NCBI GenBank assembly: GCA_019240115.1
Contig: JAFAYV010000089.1
Span: 1 to 64,000, forward strand
Origin: Solirubrobacterales bacterium
GTDB taxonomy: Bacteria > Actinomycetota > Thermoleophilia > Solirubrobacterales > Solirubrobacteraceae
DNA length: 64,000 nt
Direction: 5' to 3'
In this document: positions 52,164 through 60,188 of the stretch, one piece after another
Layout of the letters: each line of letters opens with the position of its first letter
Position numbering within the stretch: the stretch's first letter is position 1
Notes under the pieces: model-generated
What the model saw: only the letters and a program-made list of their open reading frames with translations
Told to the model about the DNA's origin: nothing
Database searches by the model: none
Program-made: the position numbers and the translations under genes

Positions 52164-52592
52164 GTGGAGGCGTTCCCCTACGACGCGGCCGAGCTGCCGC
52201 AGCTGGCGATCCCCGTCGCGCAGACGCTCGAGGGGTTCCTCGACCTCCGCTGGATCGCGCTCGACGACGAGCACGCCGAGGTGCGCTTCGCGGTGCGCGA
52301 CGCCCTGCGCCAGCCGCTCGGGCTGCTCCACGGCGGCGTCTACTCCGCGGTCGCCGAGACGATCGCCTCGGTGGCCACGGTGCGGGCGGTGTGGCCCGAC
52401 GGGTTCACCGCGTCGGGGCTGCGCAACTCGGCGCAGTTCCTGCGCCCGGTGACCGACGGCTCGGTGCGCGTCAGCGCCCGGTGCCGCCACCGCGACGACC
52501 GCGAGTGGCTGTGGAGCCACGAGTTCCACGACGACCGCCAGCGCCTGTGCGCGATCGTCGACGTGACGATCGCCGTGCGCCGGCCCCGCTGA
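52164..52592 (+). CDS. PaaI/hotdog family thioesterase
   Basis: 142 residues. QPLGLLHGGVYSAVAETIAS is the catalytic helix (HGG, Glu), followed by GLRNSAQFLRPVTDGSVRVS. GTG 52164 lies ten bases after the carbonic anhydrase stop. Substrate unknown. Ends six bases from the convergent glpK stop. Confidence 0.9.
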   Translation: MEAFPYDAAELPQLAIPVAQTLEGFLDLRWIALDDEHAEVRFAVRDALRQPLGLLHGGVYSAVAETIASVATVRAVWPDGFTASGLRNSAQFLRPVTDGSVRVSARCRHRDDREWLWSHEFHDDRQRLCAIVDVTIAVRRPR

Positions 52593-52598
52593 CCCCGG

Positions 52599-54095
52599 CT
52601 AGTCCTCCCAGCCCAGCGAGCGCTCGACCGCCCGATTCCACTGCGCGTAGCGAGCCTCGCGCTCGGCCTCGTCCATCTCCGGCTCCCAGCGCTTGTCCTC
52701 GGCCCAGCGCTCGCGCAGCTCCTCCTGATCAGACCAGAAGCCGACCGCGAGCCCCGCCGCATAGGCGGCGCCGAGCGCGGTCGTCTCGGTGACCGCGGGA
52801 CGGATGACCGGGACGCCGAGCACGTCGGCCTGGAACTGCATCAGCAGCTCGTTGGCGGTCATGCCGCCGTCGACGCGCAGATCGGTGAACGGCACGTCGG
52901 CGACCGCGTTGGCGGCGTCGACGACCTCGCGGGTCTGCCACGCGGTCGCCTCCAGCGCCGCCCGGGCGATGTGGCCCTGGTTGGCGAAGGCGGTCAGCCC
53001 GACGATCACCCCGCGGGCGTCGTCGCGCCAGCGGGGAGCGAACAGGCCCGAGAACGCGGGCACGAAGTACACGCCGCCGTTGTCGTCGACGCTGCGCGCC
53101 AGCTCCTCGACGGCGGGCGCGTCGGGGATGATCTTCAGCCGGTCGCGCAACCACTGGATGAGCGCTCCGGTGACTGCGATCGACCCCTCCAGGACGTAGG
53201 TGGCGGGTCGGTCGCCGAGCTTGTAGCCCGGGCTGGTCAGCAGCGACTCGGTGTGGACGATCTCCTCGCCGGTGTTGACGAGCAGGAACGACCCGGTGCC
53301 GTAGGTGTTCTTGGCGTCGCCCGGGTCAAAGCAGGTCTGGCCGAACAGCGCCGCCTGCTGATCGCCGAGGATCCCCGAGATCGGCACGCCACCGATCGCG
53401 GTCCCCTGAGCCTCACCGTAGTCCTCCGAGCTCGAGCGGATCTCGGGCAGCATCGAGCGCGGGATGCCCATCAGCTCGAGGCTCGGCTCGTGCCAGTCGA
53501 GCGTCTCGAGGTTCATCAGCATCGTGCGGCTCGCGTTGGTCACGTCGGTGACGTGGATGCCGCCGCCGGTGCCGCCGGTGAGGTTCCACAGCACCCACGT
53601 GTCCATGTTCCCGAACATCAGCTCGCCGTTGTCGGCGCGTTCCTGGGCGCCGTCGACGTTGTCGAGCAGCCAGCGGATCTTCGGCCCCGAGAAGTAGGTC
53701 GACAGCGGCAGGCCGACCGCGTCGCGCAGCCGGTCGACGCCCCGGTCGCCGGCGAGCTCGCGCACGAGCGGCGCCGTGCGCGTGTCCTGCCAGACGAGCG
53801 CGTGGTGGATCGGCTCGCCGGTGGCCCGATCCCAGACGACGGTCGTCTCGCGCTGGTTGGTGATCCCGACCGCCTTGACATCGCTCGCCTCGGCGGGCGA
53901 GGAGGCGAGCGCGCCGTTGATGACCTCGCGCGTCCGCGTCCAGATCTCGGCCGCGTCGTGCTCGACCCAGCCCGCCTGCGGAGTGATCTGCTCGTGCTCG
54001 CGCTGGTCGACGAACACGATCTGGCCGTCGCGGTCGAACAGGATGAAGCGCGAGCTCGTGGTGCCCTGGTCGATGGCTCCGATGTAGTCAGGCAT
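52599..54095 (-). CDS. glpK: glycerol kinase
   Basis: 498 residues. [20 protein letters not shown] (phosphate 1), [38 protein letters not shown] (phosphate 2), and [20 protein letters not shown] (adenosine). Phosphorylates glycerol to glycerol-3-phosphate. Start overlaps the end of glpF by eight bases; the two form an operon divergent from glpD. Confidence 0.97.
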   Translation of the reverse strand: MPDYIGAIDQGTTSSRFILFDRDGQIVFVDQREHEQITPQAGWVEHDAAEIWTRTREVINGALASSPAEASDVKAVGITNQRETTVVWDRATGEPIHHALVWQDTRTAPLVRELAGDRGVDRLRDAVGLPLSTYFSGPKIRWLLDNVDGAQERADNGELMFGNMDTWVLWNLTGGTGGGIHVTDVTNASRTMLMNLETLDWHEPSLELMGIPRSMLPEIRSSSEDYGEAQGTAIGGVPISGILGDQQAALFGQTCFDPGDAKNTYGTGSFLLVNTGEEIVHTESLLTSPGYKLGDRPATYVLEGSIAVTGALIQWLRDRLKIIPDAPAVEELARSVDDNGGVYFVPAFSGLFAPRWRDDARGVIVGLTAFANQGHIARAALEATAWQTREVVDAANAVADVPFTDLRVDGGMTANELLMQFQADVLGVPVIRPAVTETTALGAAYAAGLAVGFWSDQEELRERWAEDKRWEPEMDEAEREARYAQWNRAVERSLGWED

Positions 54096-55017
54096 TGGCT
54101 CCTCCTCCGGGTTCGTCGAGTACGTCGGCCGCCTCCTCCACGACCTCGGGGTCGGGCGTCGCGCCGCGGGCGATCAGCACGTTGCGGATGCCGAGGTCGT
54201 AGATGAGCCCACCGACGAGCGCGCCCACCAACGGCCCGATGATCGGGATCCAGAAGTACGTGTTGACGTTGCCGTAGTCCCCCGGCATGGCGAGCGATTT
54301 CCAGCCGGCGATCCACGCCCACAACCGGGGTCCGAAGTCGCGCGCGGGATTGATCGCGTAGCCGGCGTTGGCTCCGTAGGACAGACCGATCGCCACGACG
54401 ATGAAGCCGACGATCAGCGGCGCCAGGTTGCTCTTCACCGGCGCGTTGAACTCGTCGGTGATCGCGAAGATGAAGCCGACGAGGAACGCCGTGCCGATCA
54501 CCTGGTCGAAGAACGGCCCGATCCAGGAGTGGAAGTACGGCGCCGGGAACGTGGCGAAGATCGAGTAGGTCCCGAGCGACTTGGGGTCGCCCCTGACGAT
54601 GTGCATCGAGTGGTTGAGGCTGTCGATCGCTGCGCGATAGTTGAAGTAGACGATCGCCGCACCCACGAACGCGCCGAGCACTTGGGCGAGGCAATAGGAC
54701 GGGACCTTGCGCCACGGAAAGCCGCGTCGCGCGGCCTGCGCGAGCGTCACCGCGGGATTCAGATGCGCGCCGCTGATGCCGCCGGCCACCCAGACCGCGA
54801 ACGCGACGGCGAACCCCCAGCCCCAGGCGATCAGCAGCCAGTCCGCCTGGGCGGCGAACGCCTCCTTGCCGCGCCCGGACTGGTTCAGCGCCGCCACCAC
54901 CATCGCCACGACGCCGTCGCCGAACGCGATGATGATCATCGTGCCGAGGAACTCGGCCACCAGCTCGCCAAGGGTTGACCGCTGCCAGCGCCACCGCCGG
55001 CCGTTCGCCGTCGCCAT
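54088..55017 (-). CDS. glpF: glycerol uptake facilitator (aquaglyceroporin)
   Basis: 309 residues with six membrane helices and both NPA boxes: [16 protein letters not shown] and [16 protein letters not shown]. The Asp after the second NPA marks glycerol-type channels. C-terminal acidic tail in the cytoplasm. ATG 55017; GGGAGGAG upstream. Confidence 0.95.
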   Translation of the reverse strand: MATANGRRWRWQRSTLGELVAEFLGTMIIIAFGDGVVAMVVAALNQSGRGKEAFAAQADWLLIAWGWGFAVAFAVWVAGGISGAHLNPAVTLAQAARRGFPWRKVPSYCLAQVLGAFVGAAIVYFNYRAAIDSLNHSMHIVRGDPKSLGTYSIFATFPAPYFHSWIGPFFDQVIGTAFLVGFIFAITDEFNAPVKSNLAPLIVGFIVVAIGLSYGANAGYAINPARDFGPRLWAWIAGWKSLAMPGDYGNVNTYFWIPIIGPLVGALVGGLIYDLGIRNVLIARGATPDPEVVEEAADVLDEPGGGANA

Positions 55018-55070
55018 GTCTCCTCCCTCTGTGGAGGTCGATTATTATCATGCCGAGCTAGCCTGGAGGG
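55018..55070. promoter_or_regulatory. divergent glpF/glpD promoter region
   Basis: 53 bases with an AT-rich core (GATTATTATCATG) able to hold overlapping promoters for both directions. No GlpR-type operator recognised. Confidence 0.45.
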
Positions 55071-56813
55071 ATGTCCCTCACGACCGCGGATCCGGCCCGG
55101 CTCGGACCCGAGCAGCGCGCGGCGTCGGTGGCGCGACTGCGGCGTGAAACGTTCGACGTGCTCGTCATCGGCGGGGGCTCCACGGGGACCGGGGCCGCGC
55201 TCGACGCCGCCACGCGGGGGCTGTCGGTGGGTCTCGTCGAGGCACGCGATTTCGCTTCGGGGACGTCGAGTCGCTCCTCGAAGCTGATCCACGGCGGGCT
55301 GCGCTACCTCGAGCAGATGGAGTTCCACCTCGTGCGCGAGGCCCTGCGCGAGCGCAGCCTCCTGCTCAACGTCATCGCCCCCCACCTCGTGCGTCCGGTC
55401 GCGTTCCTGTATCCGCTCGAGCATCGGGTGTGGGAGCGGATCTACGTCGGCTCGGGGATGCTGCTCTACGACGAGCTCGGCGGGCACCGCGGCATGCGCC
55501 GCCACCGCCACCTCACCAAGCGCCAGGCGCTGAAGCTCGCCCCCGCGCTGTCGCCCAAGGCTCTCGTCGGCGCCCTGCAGTACGACGACTGCCAGGTCGA
55601 CGACGCGCGCCACACGCTCGCGGTCGCGCGGACCGCGGCGCGGTTCGGCGCCGCGGTGGCCAACTCGATGTCGGTCGTCGGCTTCCGGCGCGAGGGCGGC
55701 CGGGTCGCCGCCGCGACCGTCCGCGACCACGTCTCCGGGGAGCAGTTCGACATCCGCGCCCAGGTGGTCATCAACGCCACCGGCGTGTGGACCGATGAGC
55801 TCCAGCACCTCGTCGGCGAGCGCGGCAAGTTCCACGTCACCGCCTCGAAGGGCATCCACCTCGTCGTGCCGCGCGACCGCCTCCAGCTCGACACCGGTCT
55901 CATCCTGCGCACCGAGCGCAGCGTGCTGTTCGTCATCCCGTGGGGTCGCCACTGGCTGATCGGCACCACCGACACCGAGTGGAAGCTCGACAAGGCCCAC
56001 CCCGCGGCGAGCCGCGCCGACATCGACTACGTGCTCGCCCACCTCAACGCGGTGCTCGAGCAGCCGCTCGGCCACGAGGACGTCCAGGGGGTCTACGCCG
56101 GGCTGCGGCCGTTGCTGTCGGGCGAGTCCGAGGGCACCTCGAAGCTGAGCCGCGAGCACGCGGTCTCCTCCCCGACGCCGGGATTGGTCGCGGTCGCCGG
56201 CGGCAAGTACACGACCTACCGCGTCATGGGCCGGGACGCGGTCGACGCCGCCGTGCACAGCCTCGACGCCAAGGTCGCGCCCTCGGCGACCGACACGACG
56301 CCGCTCATCGGGGCCGACGGCTACCACGCGCTGTGGAACGGACGGCACCGGCTCGCCGCCGAGTCCAACCTGCACGTGGCGCGGATCGAGCACCTCCTGC
56401 ACCGGCACGGCTCGTGCATCCACGAGCTGCTCGAGCTGATCGCCGCGCGCCCCGAGCTCGCCGAGCCGCTGCCCGAGGCCGACGACTACCTCGCCGTCGA
56501 GGCGCGGTACGCCGCCTCCCACGAGGGCGCGCTGCACGTCGACGACGTGCTCGCCCGGCGCACGCGCATCTCGATCGAGAGCTGGGACCGCGGCGTGGCC
56601 GCCGCCCGTCCGGTCGCGATGCTGATGGCCGAGGTGCTCGGCTGGAGCGAGGACGTCGTCGCCCGCGAGGTCGAGCTCTACGCGGCCCGGGTGGCCGCCG
56701 AGCGCGACTCGCAGCGCCAGGCGGACGACCGGACGGCCGACGCGGCGCGCCTGACGGCGCCCGACGCGCTCGCCGGCGCTCAGGGCGAAGGCGCGAGCCG
56801 GGCAGGCCACTGA
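55071..56813 (+). CDS. glpD: FAD-dependent glycerol-3-phosphate dehydrogenase
   Basis: 580 residues. FDVLVIGGGSTGTGAALDAA binds FAD, GTSSRSSKLIHGGLRYLEQM is the substrate-site signature, and GLVAVAGGKYTTYRVMGRDA the second FAD block. Oxidises glycerol-3-phosphate to dihydroxyacetone phosphate at the membrane and reduces quinone. Completes the glycerol pathway with glpK and glpF across the divergent promoter. Confidence 0.97.
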   Translation: MSLTTADPARLGPEQRAASVARLRRETFDVLVIGGGSTGTGAALDAATRGLSVGLVEARDFASGTSSRSSKLIHGGLRYLEQMEFHLVREALRERSLLLNVIAPHLVRPVAFLYPLEHRVWERIYVGSGMLLYDELGGHRGMRRHRHLTKRQALKLAPALSPKALVGALQYDDCQVDDARHTLAVARTAARFGAAVANSMSVVGFRREGGRVAAATVRDHVSGEQFDIRAQVVINATGVWTDELQHLVGERGKFHVTASKGIHLVVPRDRLQLDTGLILRTERSVLFVIPWGRHWLIGTTDTEWKLDKAHPAASRADIDYVLAHLNAVLEQPLGHEDVQGVYAGLRPLLSGESEGTSKLSREHAVSSPTPGLVAVAGGKYTTYRVMGRDAVDAAVHSLDAKVAPSATDTTPLIGADGYHALWNGRHRLAAESNLHVARIEHLLHRHGSCIHELLELIAARPELAEPLPEADDYLAVEARYAASHEGALHVDDVLARRTRISIESWDRGVAAARPVAMLMAEVLGWSEDVVAREVELYAARVAAERDSQRQADDRTADAARLTAPDALAGAQGEGASRAGH

Positions 56814-56824
56814 TCGAGGAGCGG

Positions 56825-57316
56825 ATGGACCCGGCCGAGCGCCGGACCGCCCGCCTGCGGCTGCGCCGACCGCGCCTGCCGGACATCCCGGGCCTGGTGG
56901 CGTTGCACCTCGACCCTCGGGTCAACGAGCACCGGCCGGGCGGGCCGCCGAGCACGTGGGAGTCCGAGCAGATCGTCCAGGGCTTCCTCGAGGCATGGGA
57001 GCGCGAGGGAATCGGCTACTGGCTGCTCGAGCGCAACGGGGCGGTGATCGGCGTCGCCGGGGTGGTCCCGTTCTGGCTCGCCGACCAGGAGCTGTGGAAC
57101 CTCTACTTTCGCCTGTCGCCCGCGGCCTGGGGCCAGGGGCTCGCCGGCGAGGCAGCCCGCGAGGCGCTCGCCGTGGCGGCCCGGCTTGCGCCCGGGCGTC
57201 CGGTCGTCGTCCAGACCCGGCCCGACAACGTGCGCGCGATCGGGGTGGCGCGGGGCCTGGCGATGAAGCGCCGCCCCGACCTCGATCACGACGGGTTCGT
57301 CGTGTTCGCCACCTGA
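56825..57316 (+). CDS. GNAT family N-acetyltransferase
   Basis: 163 residues: RTARLRLRRPRLPDIPGLVA, VIGVAGVVPFWLADQELWNL, LSPAAWGQGLAGEAAREALA (acetyl-CoA motif, GQGLAGEA), VVVQTRPDNVRAIGVARGLA. RimJ/RimL-like. ATG 56825 with GAGGAG; eleven bases after glpD, likely co-transcribed. Confidence 0.9.
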   Translation: MDPAERRTARLRLRRPRLPDIPGLVALHLDPRVNEHRPGGPPSTWESEQIVQGFLEAWEREGIGYWLLERNGAVIGVAGVVPFWLADQELWNLYFRLSPAAWGQGLAGEAAREALAVAARLAPGRPVVVQTRPDNVRAIGVARGLAMKRRPDLDHDGFVVFAT

Positions 57317-57329
57317 GCCCGGTGGGCTC
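57315..57329. terminator. hairpin between convergent genes
   Basis: GAGCCC-GGT-GGGCTC beginning at the GNAT stop; serves the GNAT gene and possibly the convergent HD-GYP gene. Confidence 0.5.
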
Positions 57330-57368
57330 TGCCCAAAGCGCGGATGGCGCGCCGGCATGACGCCGAGG

Positions 57369-58748
57369 TTAACCGCCGATCGCCGGCGCGAGCTCTCCGA
57401 TGGCGTCGAGATCTCGCCGCGCAGGGGCAGCCGCGCGATCGGCACGTTCGTCAGTGACCACGCTCAGGAAGGTCGCCACGATGCCTGGGTCGAACTGACC
57501 GCCGGCATTGGCCAGCAGCTCCGCCCGCGCGACGTCGTAGGAAAGCGCCTTGCGGTACGACCGGTCCGTCCGCATGGCGTTCCACGAGTCGCAGCAGGCG
57601 ATGATCCGGGCCTCCAATGGAATGGCGTCGGCGACGAGGCCGTCGGGATACCCACCGCCGTCCCACCGCTCGTGGTGCGAGCGCACGATCAGCCCCACGC
57701 TGCGCATGAAGCCGCCGATGCGGTCGAGCATCTTCTGACCTTCGACGGTATGGGTCTCGATGATCCTCCACTCCTCGGGATCGAGCTTTCCCGGCTTGTT
57801 GATGATCTCCTTGGGGATCGCGATCTTGCCCACATCGTGCAGCAGCGCTCCGAACTCGAGGTTGCGCCGCCGCTCGGCGTCCAGACCGAGGGCGTCACCC
57901 AGGCTGAGCGCGAGCCGGACCACGCTCTTGCAATGCTCGCCGGTGTAGCCGTCGTCGGCCTCGACCACGTCACCGAGCACGAGCGCTGTCCCGCGGTAGG
58001 CCACGTTGAGCTCGAGCAGGCTCTCGATCCGCGCACGGCGCTCGCGGGCGAACGTGGCCAGGAGGGCGAGCAGGGGCAGGGGCGCCAACGCGACGATGGC
58101 GGTCTTGTGGATATCTTCGGCCACGACCAGGGCCATCGCCGACAGCCCGGCGTCGATCCCGTAGACCCAGGTCTCGCGAAGCTGGGCGGAGAGACCGACA
58201 TCGCGGTCGAGCCGGAACCGAAGGGCCGAGACAGCGAAGTCGGTCAGGAACTGGGCGACCAAAGCGATGGTCAGCAAACCGGCCCCAGCCAGTCGCGGCT
58301 GGGTGCCCGAAGCCGCGAACACCATTGCCGGACCGAGCGCGAACCACGAATTGGCCACGGCGAGCAGCACGCGGCTCGGGCGCGTCCTGCGGCGGATCAC
58401 CTCGGGCAGCGCCGCGAGCATCAAGGCGCCCACGGTGGCCAGCGGAACGATGGCCACAGGGATGGCAAAGAGCAGAGGGACAAAGGCCAGCTGCGTCGCG
58501 ACGGTGAAGCCCAGTGGCGTCGCGAAGCGCACGCGCATGGCGAGCACCAGAACGAGCAGGCACATCACCGCGGGGAGCGGAGAGAACGTATGCGGCGGAG
58601 CGAGCCACCACACCCCTGCCGCCGCGGCAACGAACGCCATCGCGAATCCGGTCTCCAGCCGCCGCTCGCGCTTGGGCATGCGCGAGCCCGCCCGGCGGAG
58701 CGTCTCCGCGAGCAGCTCCTGCTCTTCGAAGCTCGGCTTCAGCGCCAT
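57369..58748 (-). CDS. membrane HD-GYP domain protein, probable c-di-GMP phosphodiesterase
   Basis: 459 residues. The N-terminal half (about 33-235) has six to eight hydrophobic helices. The C-terminal HD-GYP domain (about 250-430) has H272 (GEHCKSV), HD at 304-305 (LLHDVGKIAIPKEIINKPG), HHE at 358-360 and DGGGYP at 363-368 (RWDGGGYPDGL). HD-GYP enzymes hydrolyse cyclic di-GMP. ATG 58748 starts the conserved part; a longer upstream frame runs into the riboswitch region. A class I c-di-GMP riboswitch lies 138 bases away on the other strand, so enzyme and sensor RNA are neighbours. Confidence 0.93.
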   Translation of the reverse strand: MALKPSFEEQELLAETLRRAGSRMPKRERRLETGFAMAFVAAAAGVWWLAPPHTFSPLPAVMCLLVLVLAMRVRFATPLGFTVATQLAFVPLLFAIPVAIVPLATVGALMLAALPEVIRRRTRPSRVLLAVANSWFALGPAMVFAASGTQPRLAGAGLLTIALVAQFLTDFAVSALRFRLDRDVGLSAQLRETWVYGIDAGLSAMALVVAEDIHKTAIVALAPLPLLALLATFARERRARIESLLELNVAYRGTALVLGDVVEADDGYTGEHCKSVVRLALSLGDALGLDAERRRNLEFGALLHDVGKIAIPKEIINKPGKLDPEEWRIIETHTVEGQKMLDRIGGFMRSVGLIVRSHHERWDGGGYPDGLVADAIPLEARIIACCDSWNAMRTDRSYRKALSYDVARAELLANAGGQFDPGIVATFLSVVTDERADRAAAPARRDLDAIGELAPAIGG

Positions 58749-58885
58749 CTTCAGGCCTCTATCGGAACGCGACCCCCTGACCGTTAGGCCTGGTCGAGGC
58801 GGGTGATCCAACGTTGGTCCAGATTCGTGGCCACCGGACGTCCGTTTCCCGTTCGCGGCCGACAACCAGAGCACAAACCTCACTG

Positions 58886-58962
58886 AAAAGGGCAAACCCG
58901 GCGCGAGCCGGGGACGCAAAGCTAGAGGTCTCGCAAGGCGCGAGATAGCTCGGTTGCCGATG
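58886..58962 (+). promoter_or_regulatory. class I cyclic-di-GMP riboswitch (GEMM-I)
   Basis: Matches the GEMM-I consensus closely: AAAGGGCAAACC, hairpin CCCGGC-GCGA-GCCGGG with a GNRA loop, then the hallmark GACGCAAAGC, second stem GCTA/TAGC enclosing TCTCGC-AAGGC-GCGAGA, and closing GGTTGCCGATGG. Only loop sequences differ from the Vibrio Vc2 example. Directly downstream CACC-AAGGAA-GGTG can fold over the ribosome binding site (GGAAGG, 58971-58976) of the secreted-protein gene at 58984. c-di-GMP binding would therefore switch translation; whether on or off is not certain. Confidence 0.96.
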
Positions 58963-58983
58963 GACACCAAGGAAGGTGCACCG

Positions 58984-59694
58984 ATGACGCAGTACCTTTT
59001 CAGCCGTCGCTCGCGGGTCCTGAGCCTGTCGGGCCTGCTTGCCGTGCTCGTGGCCGGCGTGGCCGCAAGTCCGGCGCTGGCCGCTTCTGCGGCTCCTCCG
59101 GCGCCGTCCGCTCCCGCGGCGACACCGGCCCCCCTGCCGCCGGCCCCTCCGGTGCCGGCGAAGTCGAGCGGGGTCACGTCCGTGGACACCTCGGCGTGCA
59201 CGGATCCCAGCCTGAGCCAGCCGTTCGCCTCAAGCAAGGACGCCAACTGGTACACGCTGGTGCCCGGTCAGTCACCCGATCAGTTCGACGGGGATGGCTG
59301 GACGCTGAGCGGCGGTGCGAAGATCGTCACCACGCAGCTCCAGGACGGTCAGACCGGCACGGTGCTCGATCTGCCCAGCGGCTCGTCCGCGGTCAGCCCG
59401 AACATCTGCGTGACCTCGGCGTATCCGACCGCACGCACGGACGTCCGCGACGTGAGCGGAGCCGAAGGGATCCAGTTCTACGTCTCCTACGAGGGGACCA
59501 ACACGTGGGACAACCCCCAGAACACGGGTCAGGTCCACGGTCAGCAGAGTGATTGGACCCTGTCGGATCCAATCAATCTGCATCCGAGCAACGACACCGG
59601 ATGGCAGATCGTGCGCTTCGGGTTCGTGGCCGGCGGGAAGAACAGCGAGTTCCAGCTCTACGACTTCTACGTCGATCCCCGGATGAAGGGTTAG
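58984..59694 (+). CDS. secreted protein of unknown function under c-di-GMP riboswitch
   Basis: 236 residues. Signal peptide about 1-33 (LSLSGLLAVLVAGVAAS, cleavage near PALAA), Ala/Pro-rich linker 34-62, and a beta-rich domain 65-236: DPSLSQPFASSKDANWYTLV, DQFDGDGWTLSGGAKIVTTQ, SGAEGIQFYVSYEGTNTW, FQLYDFYVDPRMKG. The last part resembles carbohydrate-binding jelly-roll modules. No catalytic motif seen. ATG 58984 is set by GGAAGG and by the riboswitch, which excludes the upstream ATG at 58954. Likely exported surface or matrix protein responding to c-di-GMP. Confidence 0.88.
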   Translation: MTQYLFSRRSRVLSLSGLLAVLVAGVAASPALAASAAPPAPSAPAATPAPLPPAPPVPAKSSGVTSVDTSACTDPSLSQPFASSKDANWYTLVPGQSPDQFDGDGWTLSGGAKIVTTQLQDGQTGTVLDLPSGSSAVSPNICVTSAYPTARTDVRDVSGAEGIQFYVSYEGTNTWDNPQNTGQVHGQQSDWTLSDPINLHPSNDTGWQIVRFGFVAGGKNSEFQLYDFYVDPRMKG

Positions 59695-59729
59695 CAGCCC
59701 CCGAGCCGGAAGTCATCCGTCGCATCTTC

Positions 59730-59764
59730 GGTCCGGCTGCCCGCCGCGGGTGGGCTGCCGGACC
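59730..59764. terminator. bidirectional terminator hairpin
   Basis: GGTCCGGC-T-GCCC facing GGGC-T-GCCGGACC around a GC-rich loop, between convergent genes. Confidence 0.7.
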
Positions 59765-59784
59765 GCGTTCTCCGAGTCCCGCAC

Positions 59785-60117
59785 TCAGGAGATCCCGCGG
59801 GCGACGCACAGCCGCTGCAGCTGCTCCATCGCGTCCGCGGTCCGGGTCGGCAGCGCCTCCAGGGCGGCCGCGGCGGACCGCAGGTCACGGATCGTCACCG
59901 CCCGGGCCTCGAGCGCAAAGCGCCCGAGCCAGCGCACCGCCGCGCGCTCGTAGCGGGCGGGATCGCCGTCGCGCAGCACCAGGCAGATGCGCAGGGCGTC
60001 GTCGAGCGCGATCTGGGGCAGCTCGCGCGCGGCGCCGAGGACCAGCAGCTCGTTGCCGGTCTCCAACGCGCGACGGAACCGTGCGTAGGGGCTGCCCTCG
60101 CTCGACATCGAACACAT
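59785..60117 (-). CDS. small conserved-type helical protein, unknown function
   Basis: 110 residues: SPYARFRRALETGNELLVLG, LDDALRICLVLRDGDPARYE, AAVRWLGRFALEARAVTIRD. Similar-looking helical proteins are common in this bacterial group as far as I recall, without known function. ATG 60117 or 60108. Confidence 0.8.
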   Translation of the reverse strand: MCSMSSEGSPYARFRRALETGNELLVLGAARELPQIALDDALRICLVLRDGDPARYERAAVRWLGRFALEARAVTIRDLRSAAAALEALPTRTADAMEQLQRLCVARGIS

Positions 60118-60188
60118 GTTCGCATGCGGGTCAAGCGCGGCGCCCGCCCGCGACGGCGGCCCCTACCGCGGCGGGTCAAGGGCGTCGC

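Noticed and set aside
54936-56810. long open frame antisense to glpD
   Set aside because: Arises from GC-rich third positions opposite a clear glpD gene; composition is Val/Gly/Arg-rich and matches no family.
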